64,000 nucleotides of DNA from assembly GCF_021730435.1 (NCBI RefSeq), contig NZ_JABWGX010000006.1, positions 124,001 to 188,000 of the forward strand. Reading direction: 5' to 3'. Origin of the DNA: Xanthobacter agilis. GTDB taxonomy: Bacteria; Pseudomonadota; Alphaproteobacteria; Rhizobiales; Xanthobacteraceae. Below the pieces are notes generated by a model. It worked only from the letters and a program-made list of their open reading frames with translations. It had not been told where the DNA came from and made no database searches. This document shows positions 19,063 through 26,693 of the stretch, in pieces (positions within the stretch are counted from its first letter, which is position 1; each line of letters starts with the position of its first letter). A program made the translations under genes and the position numbers.

Positions 19063-20049
19063 ATGAGCGACGTGGCGGTGACCGATCGTCCGGTGAACGA
19101 CAGCCTGGTGACGGTGTTCGGGGGCTCGGGCTTCCTGGGCCGGCATGTGGTGCGGGCGCTGGCGCAGAGGGGCTATCGCGTGCGGGTGGCCGTGCGCCGG
19201 CCGGAGCTTGCGGGTTTCCTGCAGCCCCTCGGCTATGTGGGGCAGGTGCAGGTGGTGCAGGCCAACGTGCGCTTCCCTGAGTCGGTGGAGCGTGCGGTGG
19301 CGGGGGCGTCCGCCGTGGTGAATCTGGTGGGCGTGCTGGTGGAGAGCGGTCGGCAGCGCTACGACGCCGTGCACGTGACCGGCGCCCGCACCGTGGCCAA
19401 TGTCGCCGCCAAGGCTGGCCTGCCGCTGGTTCACGTTTCCGCCATCGGCGCCGACAAGGGTTCGCCGTCCGGCTATGGCCGCAGCAAGGCCGACGGCGAG
19501 GAGGCGGTGCACGCGGCCCATGGCGCGGCCGTCATCCTGCGGCCGTCCTTGGTGTTCGGGCAGGAAGACATGTTCTTCAACCGGTTCGCCGCCATGGCGC
19601 AGCTGTCGCCGGTGCTGCCTCTGATCGGCGGCGGGGTCACTCGGTTCCAGCCGGTATTCGTGGGCGATGTGGCGCTCGCGGTGGCGCGCGCGGTGGACGG
19701 CAAGGCCAAGCCCGGCGCCATCTACGAGCTGGGCGGGCCGGAAGTGCGCACCTTCAGGGAGCTGATGGAGCTGATGCTGCGCGAGATCGGCGCCAAGAAG
19801 CTGCTGCTGCCCGTGCCGTTCGGCCTCGCGAGCCTGATCGCGGGCCTTACCCAGTGGATTCCCGGCGCGCCTTTGACCACCGATCAGGTGGCCATGCTGA
19901 AGGCCGACAATGTCGTGTCCGCGACCGCGGTGAGCGAAGAGCGCACCCTGGCCGGGCTTGGCGTGATGGCGACCGCCCTCCGGGTCGAGCTGCCGACCTA
20001 TCTTTGGCGGTTCCGCAAGGCGGGCCAGTTCACCCAATTGGAGTTCTGA
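19063..20049 (+). CDS. NDUFA9-like NAD(P)-binding SDR protein
   Basis: A 328-residue extended/atypical short-chain dehydrogenase with the N-terminal Rossmann motif VFGGSGFLGRHV (about 18-29). It resembles the complex I accessory subunit NDUFA9/Coq11 group, whose bacterial members occur in alphaproteobacteria and are linked to complex I or quinone biosynthesis. The classical YxxxK is present as YGRSK. A lone gene, transcribed divergently from rpsT and followed 83 bp later by trpF. A catalytic role is not established for the group. Confidence 0.82.
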   Translation: MSDVAVTDRPVNDSLVTVFGGSGFLGRHVVRALAQRGYRVRVAVRRPELAGFLQPLGYVGQVQVVQANVRFPESVERAVAGASAVVNLVGVLVESGRQRYDAVHVTGARTVANVAAKAGLPLVHVSAIGADKGSPSGYGRSKADGEEAVHAAHGAAVILRPSLVFGQEDMFFNRFAAMAQLSPVLPLIGGGVTRFQPVFVGDVALAVARAVDGKAKPGAIYELGGPEVRTFRELMELMLREIGAKKLLLPVPFGLASLIAGLTQWIPGAPLTTDQVAMLKADNVVSATAVSEERTLAGLGVMATALRVELPTYLWRFRKAGQFTQLEF

Positions 20050-20132
20050 CGGGCCGGCGTCCGCCGGCTCCACCGCCGGGCGCCTCGCGGTGCGATTGAG
20101 GCCGGGGCGGATTTCATCCGGGGACCAGATCC

Positions 20133-20825
20133 ATGGGATTTGAAATCAAGATCTGCGGCTTGAAGACGCCGGAGGCGCTCGACGCGGCGCTGGCGGCCGG
20201 CGCCGACCTCGTGGGTTTCGTGCATTTCCCGAAGAGCCCACGCCACGTCACATGGGAGGCGGCGCCGCGGCTCGCCGCCCAGGTGCGCGGGCTGGCGCTG
20301 AAGGTGGCACTGGTGGTGGATGCGGACGACGCCCTTCTCGCCGACGTGATCGCCGCCCTCGATCCGGACCTGCTGCAACTTCACGGTCATGAGACGGTGG
20401 AGCGGGTGGCACAGATCCGCGCCCGTTTCGGCCGGCCGGTGATGAAGGCGCTGCCGGTGGCCGTGCGTGCCGACCTCGCCCCGGTTTCCGACTATGCGGC
20501 GGTCGCCGACCGCCTCCTGTTCGACGCCAAGCCCGTGCCCGGCGCCCTTTTGCCCGGCGGCAACGGGCGGGTGTTCGACTGGGCGCTGATCCGCGGCCTT
20601 GACGCCGGTCGCCCGGTCATGCTTTCCGGAGGGCTTGATGCCGGCAACGTCGTTGAGGCCATCGCGGCGACGGGCGTGGATGGGGTGGACGTCTCCTCGG
20701 GGGTCGAAACGGCGCCCGGCGTGAAGTCGCCCGAGAAAATCCAGGCCTTCATCGCCGCCGCGCGCCGGGCTCGCGACATTGCGGCTCCCTGTTCGAACCT
20801 CTCACCGAAAGCCCAGGCTTCGTGA
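20133..20825 (+). CDS. trpF: Phosphoribosylanthranilate isomerase
   Basis: Third step of tryptophan synthesis from anthranilate: PRA to CdRP by an Amadori rearrangement. The TIM-barrel protein of 230 residues carries the catalytic Cys8 (KICGL) and general acid Asp131 (LLFDAKP). Its stop overlaps the trpB start in GTGA, so translation is coupled. Confidence 0.95.
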   Translation: MGFEIKICGLKTPEALDAALAAGADLVGFVHFPKSPRHVTWEAAPRLAAQVRGLALKVALVVDADDALLADVIAALDPDLLQLHGHETVERVAQIRARFGRPVMKALPVAVRADLAPVSDYAAVADRLLFDAKPVPGALLPGGNGRVFDWALIRGLDAGRPVMLSGGLDAGNVVEAIAATGVDGVDVSSGVETAPGVKSPEKIQAFIAAARRARDIAAPCSNLSPKAQAS

Positions 20826-22063
20826 ACGCGCCCAATTCCTATCGCACCGGCCCCGATGACGGCGGTCATTTCGGCATCCATGGCGGCCGTTTCGTCGCCG
20901 AAACCCTGATGCCGCTCATCCTGGAATTGGAAGCGGCCTACAAGGCGGCCCGCGCCGACCCCGGCTTCCAGACCGAGATGGACAGCTATCTGTCCCACTA
21001 TGTGGGCCGGCCCTCGCCGCTCTATTTCGCCGAGCGGCTGACGGAGCATCTGCGCCAGATCTCCGCGGCCTCCGGCCGCAATGGCGGCGCCAAGGTGTAT
21101 CTGAAGCGCGAGGAGCTGAACCACACCGGCTCCCACAAGGTGAACAACGTGCTCGGCCAGATCCTGCTGGCCCGCCGCATGGGCAAGACGCGGATCATCG
21201 CCGAGACGGGCGCCGGCCAGCATGGCGTCGCCACCGCCACCCTGTGCGCCCGCTTCGGCCTGCCCTGCGTCGTCTACATGGGTGCGGTGGATGTGGAGCG
21301 GCAGGCGCCCAACGTGTTCCGCATGAAGCTGCTCGGCGCCGAGGTGGTGCCGGTGCAGTCGGGCTCGCGCACCCTGAAGGACGCCATGAACGAGGCGCTG
21401 CGCGACTGGGTGAGCAACGTTTCCGACACCTTCTATTGCATTGGCACGGTGGCCGGGCCCCATCCCTATCCCTCCATGGTGCGCGACTTCCAGTCCATCA
21501 TCGGCCGCGAGACCCGCGCCCAGATGCAGGAGATGGAGGGCCGCCTGCCGGACAGCCTGGTGGCGGCGGTGGGTGGCGGCTCCAACGCCATGGGCCTGTT
21601 CCATGAGTTCTTGGACGAGCCGGGCGTCGAGATCTTCGGGGTCGAGGCGGCCGGGCGCGGCCTTGAAACCGGCGAGCATGCGGCCGCGATCATGGGGGGG
21701 CGGCCGGGGGTGCTGCATGGCAACCGCACCTATCTGCTCATGGACGGCGACGGCCAGATCAAGGAAGCCCATTCCATCTCCGCCGGCCTGGATTATCCCG
21801 GCATCGGCCCCGAGCACTCCTGGCTCAATGACGTCGGGCGGGTGAAGTACATTCCCTGCACCGATCAGGAGGCGCTGGACGCGTTCCAGCTCCTCACCAA
21901 GCTTGAAGGCATCATCCCGGCGCTGGAGAGCGCCCATGCGGTGGCCAAGGTGATCGAGCTCGCGCCGACCCGGCCGAAGGATCATCTGATGGTGGTCAAT
22001 CTCTCGGGACGCGGCGACAAGGACGTGCCGCAGGTGGCCGAGATTCTGGGGGCAAGCCTATGA
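20822..22063 (+). CDS. trpB: Tryptophan synthase beta chain
   Basis: PLP enzyme that condenses indole with serine. 413 residues from a GTG start overlapping trpF by 4 bp. The PLP lysine is Lys106 in HTGSHKVNN, and the phosphate-binding glycine loop GGGSNAMG is near 240. The extended beginning ([16 protein letters not shown]) is standard for TrpB1. The stop codon overlaps the ATG of a small secreted-protein gene rather than trpA. Confidence 0.97.
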   Translation: MNAPNSYRTGPDDGGHFGIHGGRFVAETLMPLILELEAAYKAARADPGFQTEMDSYLSHYVGRPSPLYFAERLTEHLRQISAASGRNGGAKVYLKREELNHTGSHKVNNVLGQILLARRMGKTRIIAETGAGQHGVATATLCARFGLPCVVYMGAVDVERQAPNVFRMKLLGAEVVPVQSGSRTLKDAMNEALRDWVSNVSDTFYCIGTVAGPHPYPSMVRDFQSIIGRETRAQMQEMEGRLPDSLVAAVGGGSNAMGLFHEFLDEPGVEIFGVEAAGRGLETGEHAAAIMGGRPGVLHGNRTYLLMDGDGQIKEAHSISAGLDYPGIGPEHSWLNDVGRVKYIPCTDQEALDAFQLLTKLEGIIPALESAHAVAKVIELAPTRPKDHLMVVNLSGRGDKDVPQVAEILGASL

Positions 22064-22401
22064 CGCGAAACGCATTGAGGATCGCCTGCGCCGTCGCCTT
22101 TCCGCTGCTCTCCTCCGGTGCTGCCCTGGCGGCCGTCCCGGAAGGGTTGAAGCTGACCTCCGGTCCGGTGCGCACCGATCCGGCCGGCGCCTTCGTCTCG
22201 GTGGGGGTGGCCAATACCACGACGACCATATTCGGCCAGATCGTGGTCACCTGCACCTTCACCGGCGGCGGTCAGACGCTGGGCACCTCGTCCACCACCC
22301 TGTTCTCGGTGGTGGGCGGCACTACGGGCAACGATCAGGTGCGCCTCATCGGCGCCACCTCGGCCACGGCCGCCACCTGCGAGATCACCAGCGCCCAGTG
22401 A
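22060..22401 (+). CDS. Small secreted protein of unknown function in the trp operon
   Basis: 113 residues. The ATG overlaps the trpB stop (ATGA), so it should be translated by coupling from trpB. Residues 1-25 form a clear Sec signal peptide (basic start, hydrophobic core, cleavage after ALA-A). The mature ~88 residues are rich in Thr, Gly and Val with beta-strand-like alternation and contain two Cys (about 64 and 107) that could form a disulfide. I do not recognise a family. Nothing suggests a role in tryptophan synthesis. It splits trpB from trpA together with 138 bp of repeat-bearing DNA. Confidence 0.7.
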   Translation: MTRNALRIACAVAFPLLSSGAALAAVPEGLKLTSGPVRTDPAGAFVSVGVANTTTTIFGQIVVTCTFTGGGQTLGTSSTTLFSVVGGTTGNDQVRLIGATSATAATCEITSAQ

Positions 22402-22418
22402 GCGCGACCGCTCTCCTC

Positions 22419-22455
22419 GAGCATTTCGCTGCTCCACGGCAGCGAGGAAATGCTC
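22419..22455. repeat. Inverted repeat before trpA
   Basis: GAGCATTT (22419-22426) pairs with AAATGCTC (22448-22455), and CGCTGC pairs with GCAGCG inside it, giving an imperfect hairpin just after the small secreted-protein gene. It adjoins the dispersed repeat at 22473-22519 and may be part of the same element. It could act as a processing or attenuation hairpin between trpB and trpA. Confidence 0.6.
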
Positions 22456-22472
22456 TAGTGACTTGAGTTGAC

Positions 22473-22519
22473 GCGTTTTCTTCACGCGAACCGGTATCCA
22501 CTTCGCTAAAAAACGCTCC
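22473..22519. repeat. Dispersed intergenic repeat, copy 2
   Basis: A 47-bp element, GCGTTTTCTTCACGCGAACC through AAAAAACGCTCC, matching 15379-15425 without gaps. It sits 20 bp before the trpA start, so its end lies close to the trpA ribosome-binding site. Confidence 0.65.
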
Positions 22520-22539
22520 AGGGGAGCGGCAACCATGGC

Positions 22540-23379
22540 ATGTCCCATCCGATGACCACCCGCATCGCCGCCCGCTTCGCCGCGCTCAAGGAGGAGGGGC
22601 GCCCCGCCCTCGTCACCTTCATCACCGCCGGCGATCCCGACGCCGAGACCTCGCTCGGCATCCTTCACGCCTTGCCGGGCGCCGGTGCCGACATCATCGA
22701 GCTGGGCATTCCCTTCACCGATCCCATGGCCGACGGCCCGGCCATCCAGGCCGCCGGCCTGCGCGCCCTCAAGGGCGGGCAGACCCTGGCCAAGACCCTG
22801 GCCATGGTGAAGATGTTCCGGATGGAGGAGCAGGCGACCCCGATCGTGCTCATGGGCTATTACAACCCCATCTACGTCTATGGCGTGGAGCGGTTCCTGG
22901 CCGATGCGCGGGAGGCGGGCGTGGACGGCCTCATCATCGTCGACCTGCCGCCGGAGGAGGACGATGAATTGTGCCTGCCGGCGCTCCGGGCCGGGATCGA
23001 CTTCATCCGCCTCGCCACCCCCACGACCGACGACAAGCGCCTGCCGACGGTGCTGAAGCATACGGCGGGCTTCGTCTATTACGTCTCCATCACCGGCATC
23101 ACCGGCTCGGCCACCCCCGACGCGGACGTGGTGGGTCGCGCGGTGGCGCGCATCAAGGCCCATACCGACCTGCCGGTGGCGGTGGGCTTCGGCGTGAAGA
23201 CGCCGGAGCAGGCCAAGGCTATCGCCGCCGGCGCCGACGGCGTGGTGGTGGGCTCGGCCCTGGTGGAGGCGGTGCGGCATACCCTGGACCGGGAGGGCCA
23301 GGCCACCGCCAACACCGTGCCGGCGGTGGAAGCGCTGGTGGGGTCGCTGTCGGAGGCGGTGCGCAGCGTCCATCGGTGA
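22540..23379 (+). CDS. trpA: Tryptophan synthase alpha chain
   Basis: Cleaves indole-glycerol phosphate to indole for TrpB. A TIM barrel of 279 residues with catalytic Glu54 (IIELGIPF) and Asp65 (DPMADGPA), and GYYNPI and GFGVKTPEQ further on. The start at 22540 has GGGGAG about 13 bases upstream; Met5 at 22552 is an alternative. Separated from trpB by a small secreted-protein gene and a repeat element, which is unusual for a pair whose products form one complex. Confidence 0.96.
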   Translation: MSHPMTTRIAARFAALKEEGRPALVTFITAGDPDAETSLGILHALPGAGADIIELGIPFTDPMADGPAIQAAGLRALKGGQTLAKTLAMVKMFRMEEQATPIVLMGYYNPIYVYGVERFLADAREAGVDGLIIVDLPPEEDDELCLPALRAGIDFIRLATPTTDDKRLPTVLKHTAGFVYYVSITGITGSATPDADVVGRAVARIKAHTDLPVAVGFGVKTPEQAKAIAAGADGVVVGSALVEAVRHTLDREGQATANTVPAVEALVGSLSEAVRSVHR

Positions 23380-23469
23380 CGGCTTTGCGGTCATCCCCGG
23401 ACGGTGGTAGGTTGTTGCTGCATCCCGGACGCTGCGCTGGCGCCGGTATCCTCCGGCTGGAGTTCCGCC

Positions 23470-23943
23470 GTGACGTTGGCTGACCTCTCCTGGCTCGCGC
23501 TTGCGGCCTATGCTGTTCACATCATGGAAGAGTATCAGTTCAACTGGCGGGACTGGGCCCGCGCCGTCGTCGGCCTGCCGGTGGAGTGGAATGACTTCTA
23601 TGTGACGAATGCGGTGGTGGTGGTTCTGGGCATTGTGCAGGCGCAGCTTGCCGCCCGCATGCCGGTGGTGTCGCTTGCCTTCGCCGCGCTGATGCTCATC
23701 AACGCGACGTTTTTTCATGTGATGCCTTTCTTGCGCACGGGGGGGCGTTTTTCGCCGGGGCTGCTGACGGCGGTGGCGCTATTCTATCCGCTGGGTGTCG
23801 CCATGTTCCTGGCGGCGGCACGCGAAGGCACGCTCAGCCTGGGTGTTGCGGCGGGCGCAGGTGTAGCCGGCGCGGTGCTCATGGCCTTGCCCGTTGCCTT
23901 TCTGCAGTGGCGCGGGCTTCCCTATTTCCGGCAGGATCGCTAG
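23470..23943 (+). CDS. HXXEE-domain membrane protein
   Basis: A 157-residue polytopic membrane protein, about four hydrophobic segments. The family-defining HIMEE (His-x-x-Glu-Glu) lies in the first segment, followed by the NDFYVTN motif. The GTG at 23470 has GGAG about 8 bases upstream and begins right before the first hydrophobic stretch; an in-frame ATG at 23404 would add 22 residues with three consecutive Cys. The function of the family is not established; the His/Glu set looks catalytic or metal-binding. The position between trpA and accD is not informative. Confidence 0.75.
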   Translation: MTLADLSWLALAAYAVHIMEEYQFNWRDWARAVVGLPVEWNDFYVTNAVVVVLGIVQAQLAARMPVVSLAFAALMLINATFFHVMPFLRTGGRFSPGLLTAVALFYPLGVAMFLAAAREGTLSLGVAAGAGVAGAVLMALPVAFLQWRGLPYFRQDR

Positions 23944-24059
23944 CCGGTTGGCCAGCGACGGACCATCTTGCCGCACTTTCGCCGCGACGGGCTTGCCATT
24001 AGAGCAAGGTGCGCCAATGCTGCGCCGCGACGCGCGGTGGTGTCCGCCCGTTTTCGGAG

Positions 24060-24962
24060 ATGAACCCTGTGAACTGGATTTCCAACGTCGTCCGCCCGAA
24101 GATCCGCGATTTCCTGGCGCGCCGCGAGGTTCCGGAGAACCTGTGGGTGAAGTGCCCCGAAACCGGGCAGATGGTGTTCCACAAGGATCTCGAGGCGAAC
24201 CTCTATGTGATTCCTGGGTCCGGCTATCACATGCGCATGGACGCGGTGAAGCGCCTCAAGGCCACCTTCGACAACGGTGTCTATGAAGAGGTGCCGCTGC
24301 CGGAGGTCGCCATCGACCCGCTCAAGTTCCGCGACGAGCGCCGCTATATCGATCGCCTGAAAGATGCCCGCGCCAAGACCGGCTATCAGGACGCCGTGAA
24401 GGTGGCCACCGGCCTGCTGGGAGAATTGCCGGTGACCATCGCCGTGCAGGACTTCGGCTTCATGGGCGGCTCGCTGGGCATGGCCGCCGGCGAGGCGGTG
24501 GTGAAGGGGCTGGAAACCGCCGCCGCCAAGGGCACGCCCTTCATCATGTTCGCGGCCTCGGGCGGAGCGCGCATGCAGGAGGGCATCTTGTCCCTCATGC
24601 AGATGCCGCGCACCACGGCCGCGATCCAGGAGCTGCGCGAGGCGAAGAAGCCCTACATCGTGGTGCTCACCAACCCGACCACCGGCGGCGTCACCGCCTC
24701 TTACGCCATGCTGGGCGATGTGCAGATTTCCGAGCCCGGCGCCCTCATCGGCTTCGCCGGCCCGCGCGTGATCGAGCAGACCATCCGCGAGAAGCTGCCC
24801 GACGGCTTCCAGCGGGCCGAATATCTCTACGCCCATGGCATGCTCGACATGGTGGTGCACCGCCACCAGATGCGCGAGACGCTGGGCCGCCTGTGCCGCC
24901 TGCTCATGAAGGCGCCGGCATTGCCGCCCCAGGGCCGGCTGGCCGGCCCGGTCGCGGCCTGA
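24060..24962 (+). CDS. accD: Acetyl-CoA carboxylase carboxyltransferase subunit beta
   Basis: With AccA it transfers CO2 from biotin to acetyl-CoA for fatty acid synthesis. 300 residues; start at 24060 with CGGAG directly upstream. The crotonase-like core shows [23 protein letters not shown] and [11 protein letters not shown]. The N-terminal zinc ribbon, CxxC...CxxC in E. coli, keeps only Cys32 (VKCPETG...[11 protein letters not shown]); the other three positions are not Cys. I recall the same degenerate form in other Hyphomicrobiales. folC follows 24 bp later. Confidence 0.96.
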   Translation: MNPVNWISNVVRPKIRDFLARREVPENLWVKCPETGQMVFHKDLEANLYVIPGSGYHMRMDAVKRLKATFDNGVYEEVPLPEVAIDPLKFRDERRYIDRLKDARAKTGYQDAVKVATGLLGELPVTIAVQDFGFMGGSLGMAAGEAVVKGLETAAAKGTPFIMFAASGGARMQEGILSLMQMPRTTAAIQELREAKKPYIVVLTNPTTGGVTASYAMLGDVQISEPGALIGFAGPRVIEQTIREKLPDGFQRAEYLYAHGMLDMVVHRHQMRETLGRLCRLLMKAPALPPQGRLAGPVAA

Positions 24963-24986
24963 AGGACCTGAAGGCATACGACGACC

Positions 24987-26315
24987 ATGGCCCTGCCGCA
25001 GCTGAAATCCGAGCCCGTGGAGATCCTCGCGCGCCTCTCGGCGCTCCACCCCAAGAAGATCGACCTATCGCTCGCCCGCATGGAGCGGCTGATGGCGGCG
25101 CTGGGCCATCCCGAGCGCCGGCTGCCGCCGGTGGTCCATGTGGCGGGCACCAACGGCAAGGGCTCCACCATCGCCTTCATGCGCGCGATGCTGGAGGCCT
25201 CGGGCCGGCTGGTCCACGTCTACACCTCGCCCCATCTGGTGCGGTTCAACGAGCGCATCCGCCTCGGCGCGCCGGGGCGCGGGGAACTCGTCAGCGACAC
25301 CCTGCTCGCCGATGCCCTGGACCGGGTCGAGGCGGCCAATGACGGCGCGCCCATCACCTTCTTCGAAATCACCACGGCCGCCGCCTTCGTACTCTTTTCC
25401 GAGCATCCGGCGGATGTGCTGCTGCTGGAAGTGGGGCTGGGCGGCCGGCTCGACGCCACCAATGTGGTGCCCTCGCCGCGAACCAGCGTCATTACGCCGG
25501 TGTCCATCGACCATGTGGATTTTCTGGGCGCCACGGTGGCGGCCATCGCCGCCGAGAAGGCCGGCATCATCAAGCCCCGCGTGCCGGTGGTGGTGGGCGA
25601 GCAGCAGGCCGAGGCCCTGGCCGTGATCGAGCGCACCGCCGGGCGCCTGCTGGCGCCCCTGTTCGTGCGCGGCGAGCACTGGCATGTGCATGAGGAAGCC
25701 GGCCGCCTGGTCTATTCGGACGACGACGGGCTCGTGGATCTGCCGCGTCCGCGCCTCGTGGGGCCGCACCAGATCGACAATGCGGGGCTCGCGGTGGCGG
25801 CCCTGCGCAGCCTGCGCCTGTCGGGCCCGGCGCAGGAGGAGGGAATCCTGGCGGCCGAATGGCCGGCGCGGCTGCAGCGCCTCGCCACCGGGGCGCTGGT
25901 GGCGCGCGCGCCCGGCGGCGCCGAGGTGTGGCTCGACGGCGGGCACAATGCCGCTGGCGGCGCGGCCCTGGCCCATGCCCTGTGCGGGCTGGAGGAGCGC
26001 TATTCCCGACCGCTGGTGATGATCGTCGGCATGCTCGGCACCAAGGATGTGAGCGGCTTCCTGGCGCCCTTCGCGGGGCTGGTGCGGGAGGCCATCGCCG
26101 TGCCGGTGCCGGACAATCCGGCGGGCCTGCGGCCGGAGGAGGTCGTGGCGGCCGCCGGCGCCCTCGGCATCAGTGCGCGGGTGGCGCCGGACGTGGCGAG
26201 CGCCATCGACGGCCTCGCCGCGATGCCGATGGTGCCGCCGGCGCGGGTGCTCATCTGCGGCTCGCTCTATCTGGCGGGCTCGGTCCTCGAAGCCAACGGC
26301 ACGCCGGTGACGTGA
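24987..26315 (+). CDS. folC: Folylpolyglutamate/dihydrofolate synthase
   Basis: Adds glutamate to dihydropteroate or folates; 442 residues. The P-loop AGTNGKGST is near residues 52-60, HVYTSPHLVRFNERI follows, and the second domain carries WLDGGHNAAGGAAL. It follows accD by 24 bp, an arrangement common in proteobacteria. It is the last clearly operonic gene before a ~380-bp gap leading to divL. Confidence 0.95.
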   Translation: MALPQLKSEPVEILARLSALHPKKIDLSLARMERLMAALGHPERRLPPVVHVAGTNGKGSTIAFMRAMLEASGRLVHVYTSPHLVRFNERIRLGAPGRGELVSDTLLADALDRVEAANDGAPITFFEITTAAAFVLFSEHPADVLLLEVGLGGRLDATNVVPSPRTSVITPVSIDHVDFLGATVAAIAAEKAGIIKPRVPVVVGEQQAEALAVIERTAGRLLAPLFVRGEHWHVHEEAGRLVYSDDDGLVDLPRPRLVGPHQIDNAGLAVAALRSLRLSGPAQEEGILAAEWPARLQRLATGALVARAPGGAEVWLDGGHNAAGGAALAHALCGLEERYSRPLVMIVGMLGTKDVSGFLAPFAGLVREAIAVPVPDNPAGLRPEEVVAAAGALGISARVAPDVASAIDGLAAMPMVPPARVLICGSLYLAGSVLEANGTPVT

Positions 26316-26693
26316 GACCGGTGCGCTTGGCCTGTGGATGCCGGGTGTATCCGCCGCCCCGGAGCGGCGCGGGCCGGAATGGGGTTCGGGCGCGTCGTCG
26401 CGCCCCTTCAACGCGCCCGAGCCCTCCGGTAAAGTCTGGTTGACGAAATCATGCTTGATTCGGAGCGGCGCCGCTCGGTGCGCGCAGCCGATGGTTGAGG
26501 TGCGGTCCCGGCGCGGGGCCGGGCGCCTGTTCCGGGCTTTGGGTGCGCCACCGGGTGCATCCGATGGGGCATTCGTTGGTTGCACCACCGGGTTCCCGGC
26601 GTGGGGCCGGGGCATGTGCTGCGGCCGAGGTTCAAGGCCGTCCCGATCCGGCGCGGGTCCGGTGGGGCGGGTTCACGAAGAGGGCAGGGGCAA
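26316..26693. other. 378-bp region between folC and divL
   Basis: Very GC-rich with no recognisable gene. A frame in register with divL stays open from about 26580, but its product is low-complexity. It presumably contains the divL promoter; I cannot point to one. No terminator-type hairpin with a T run is seen after folC. Confidence 0.5.
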
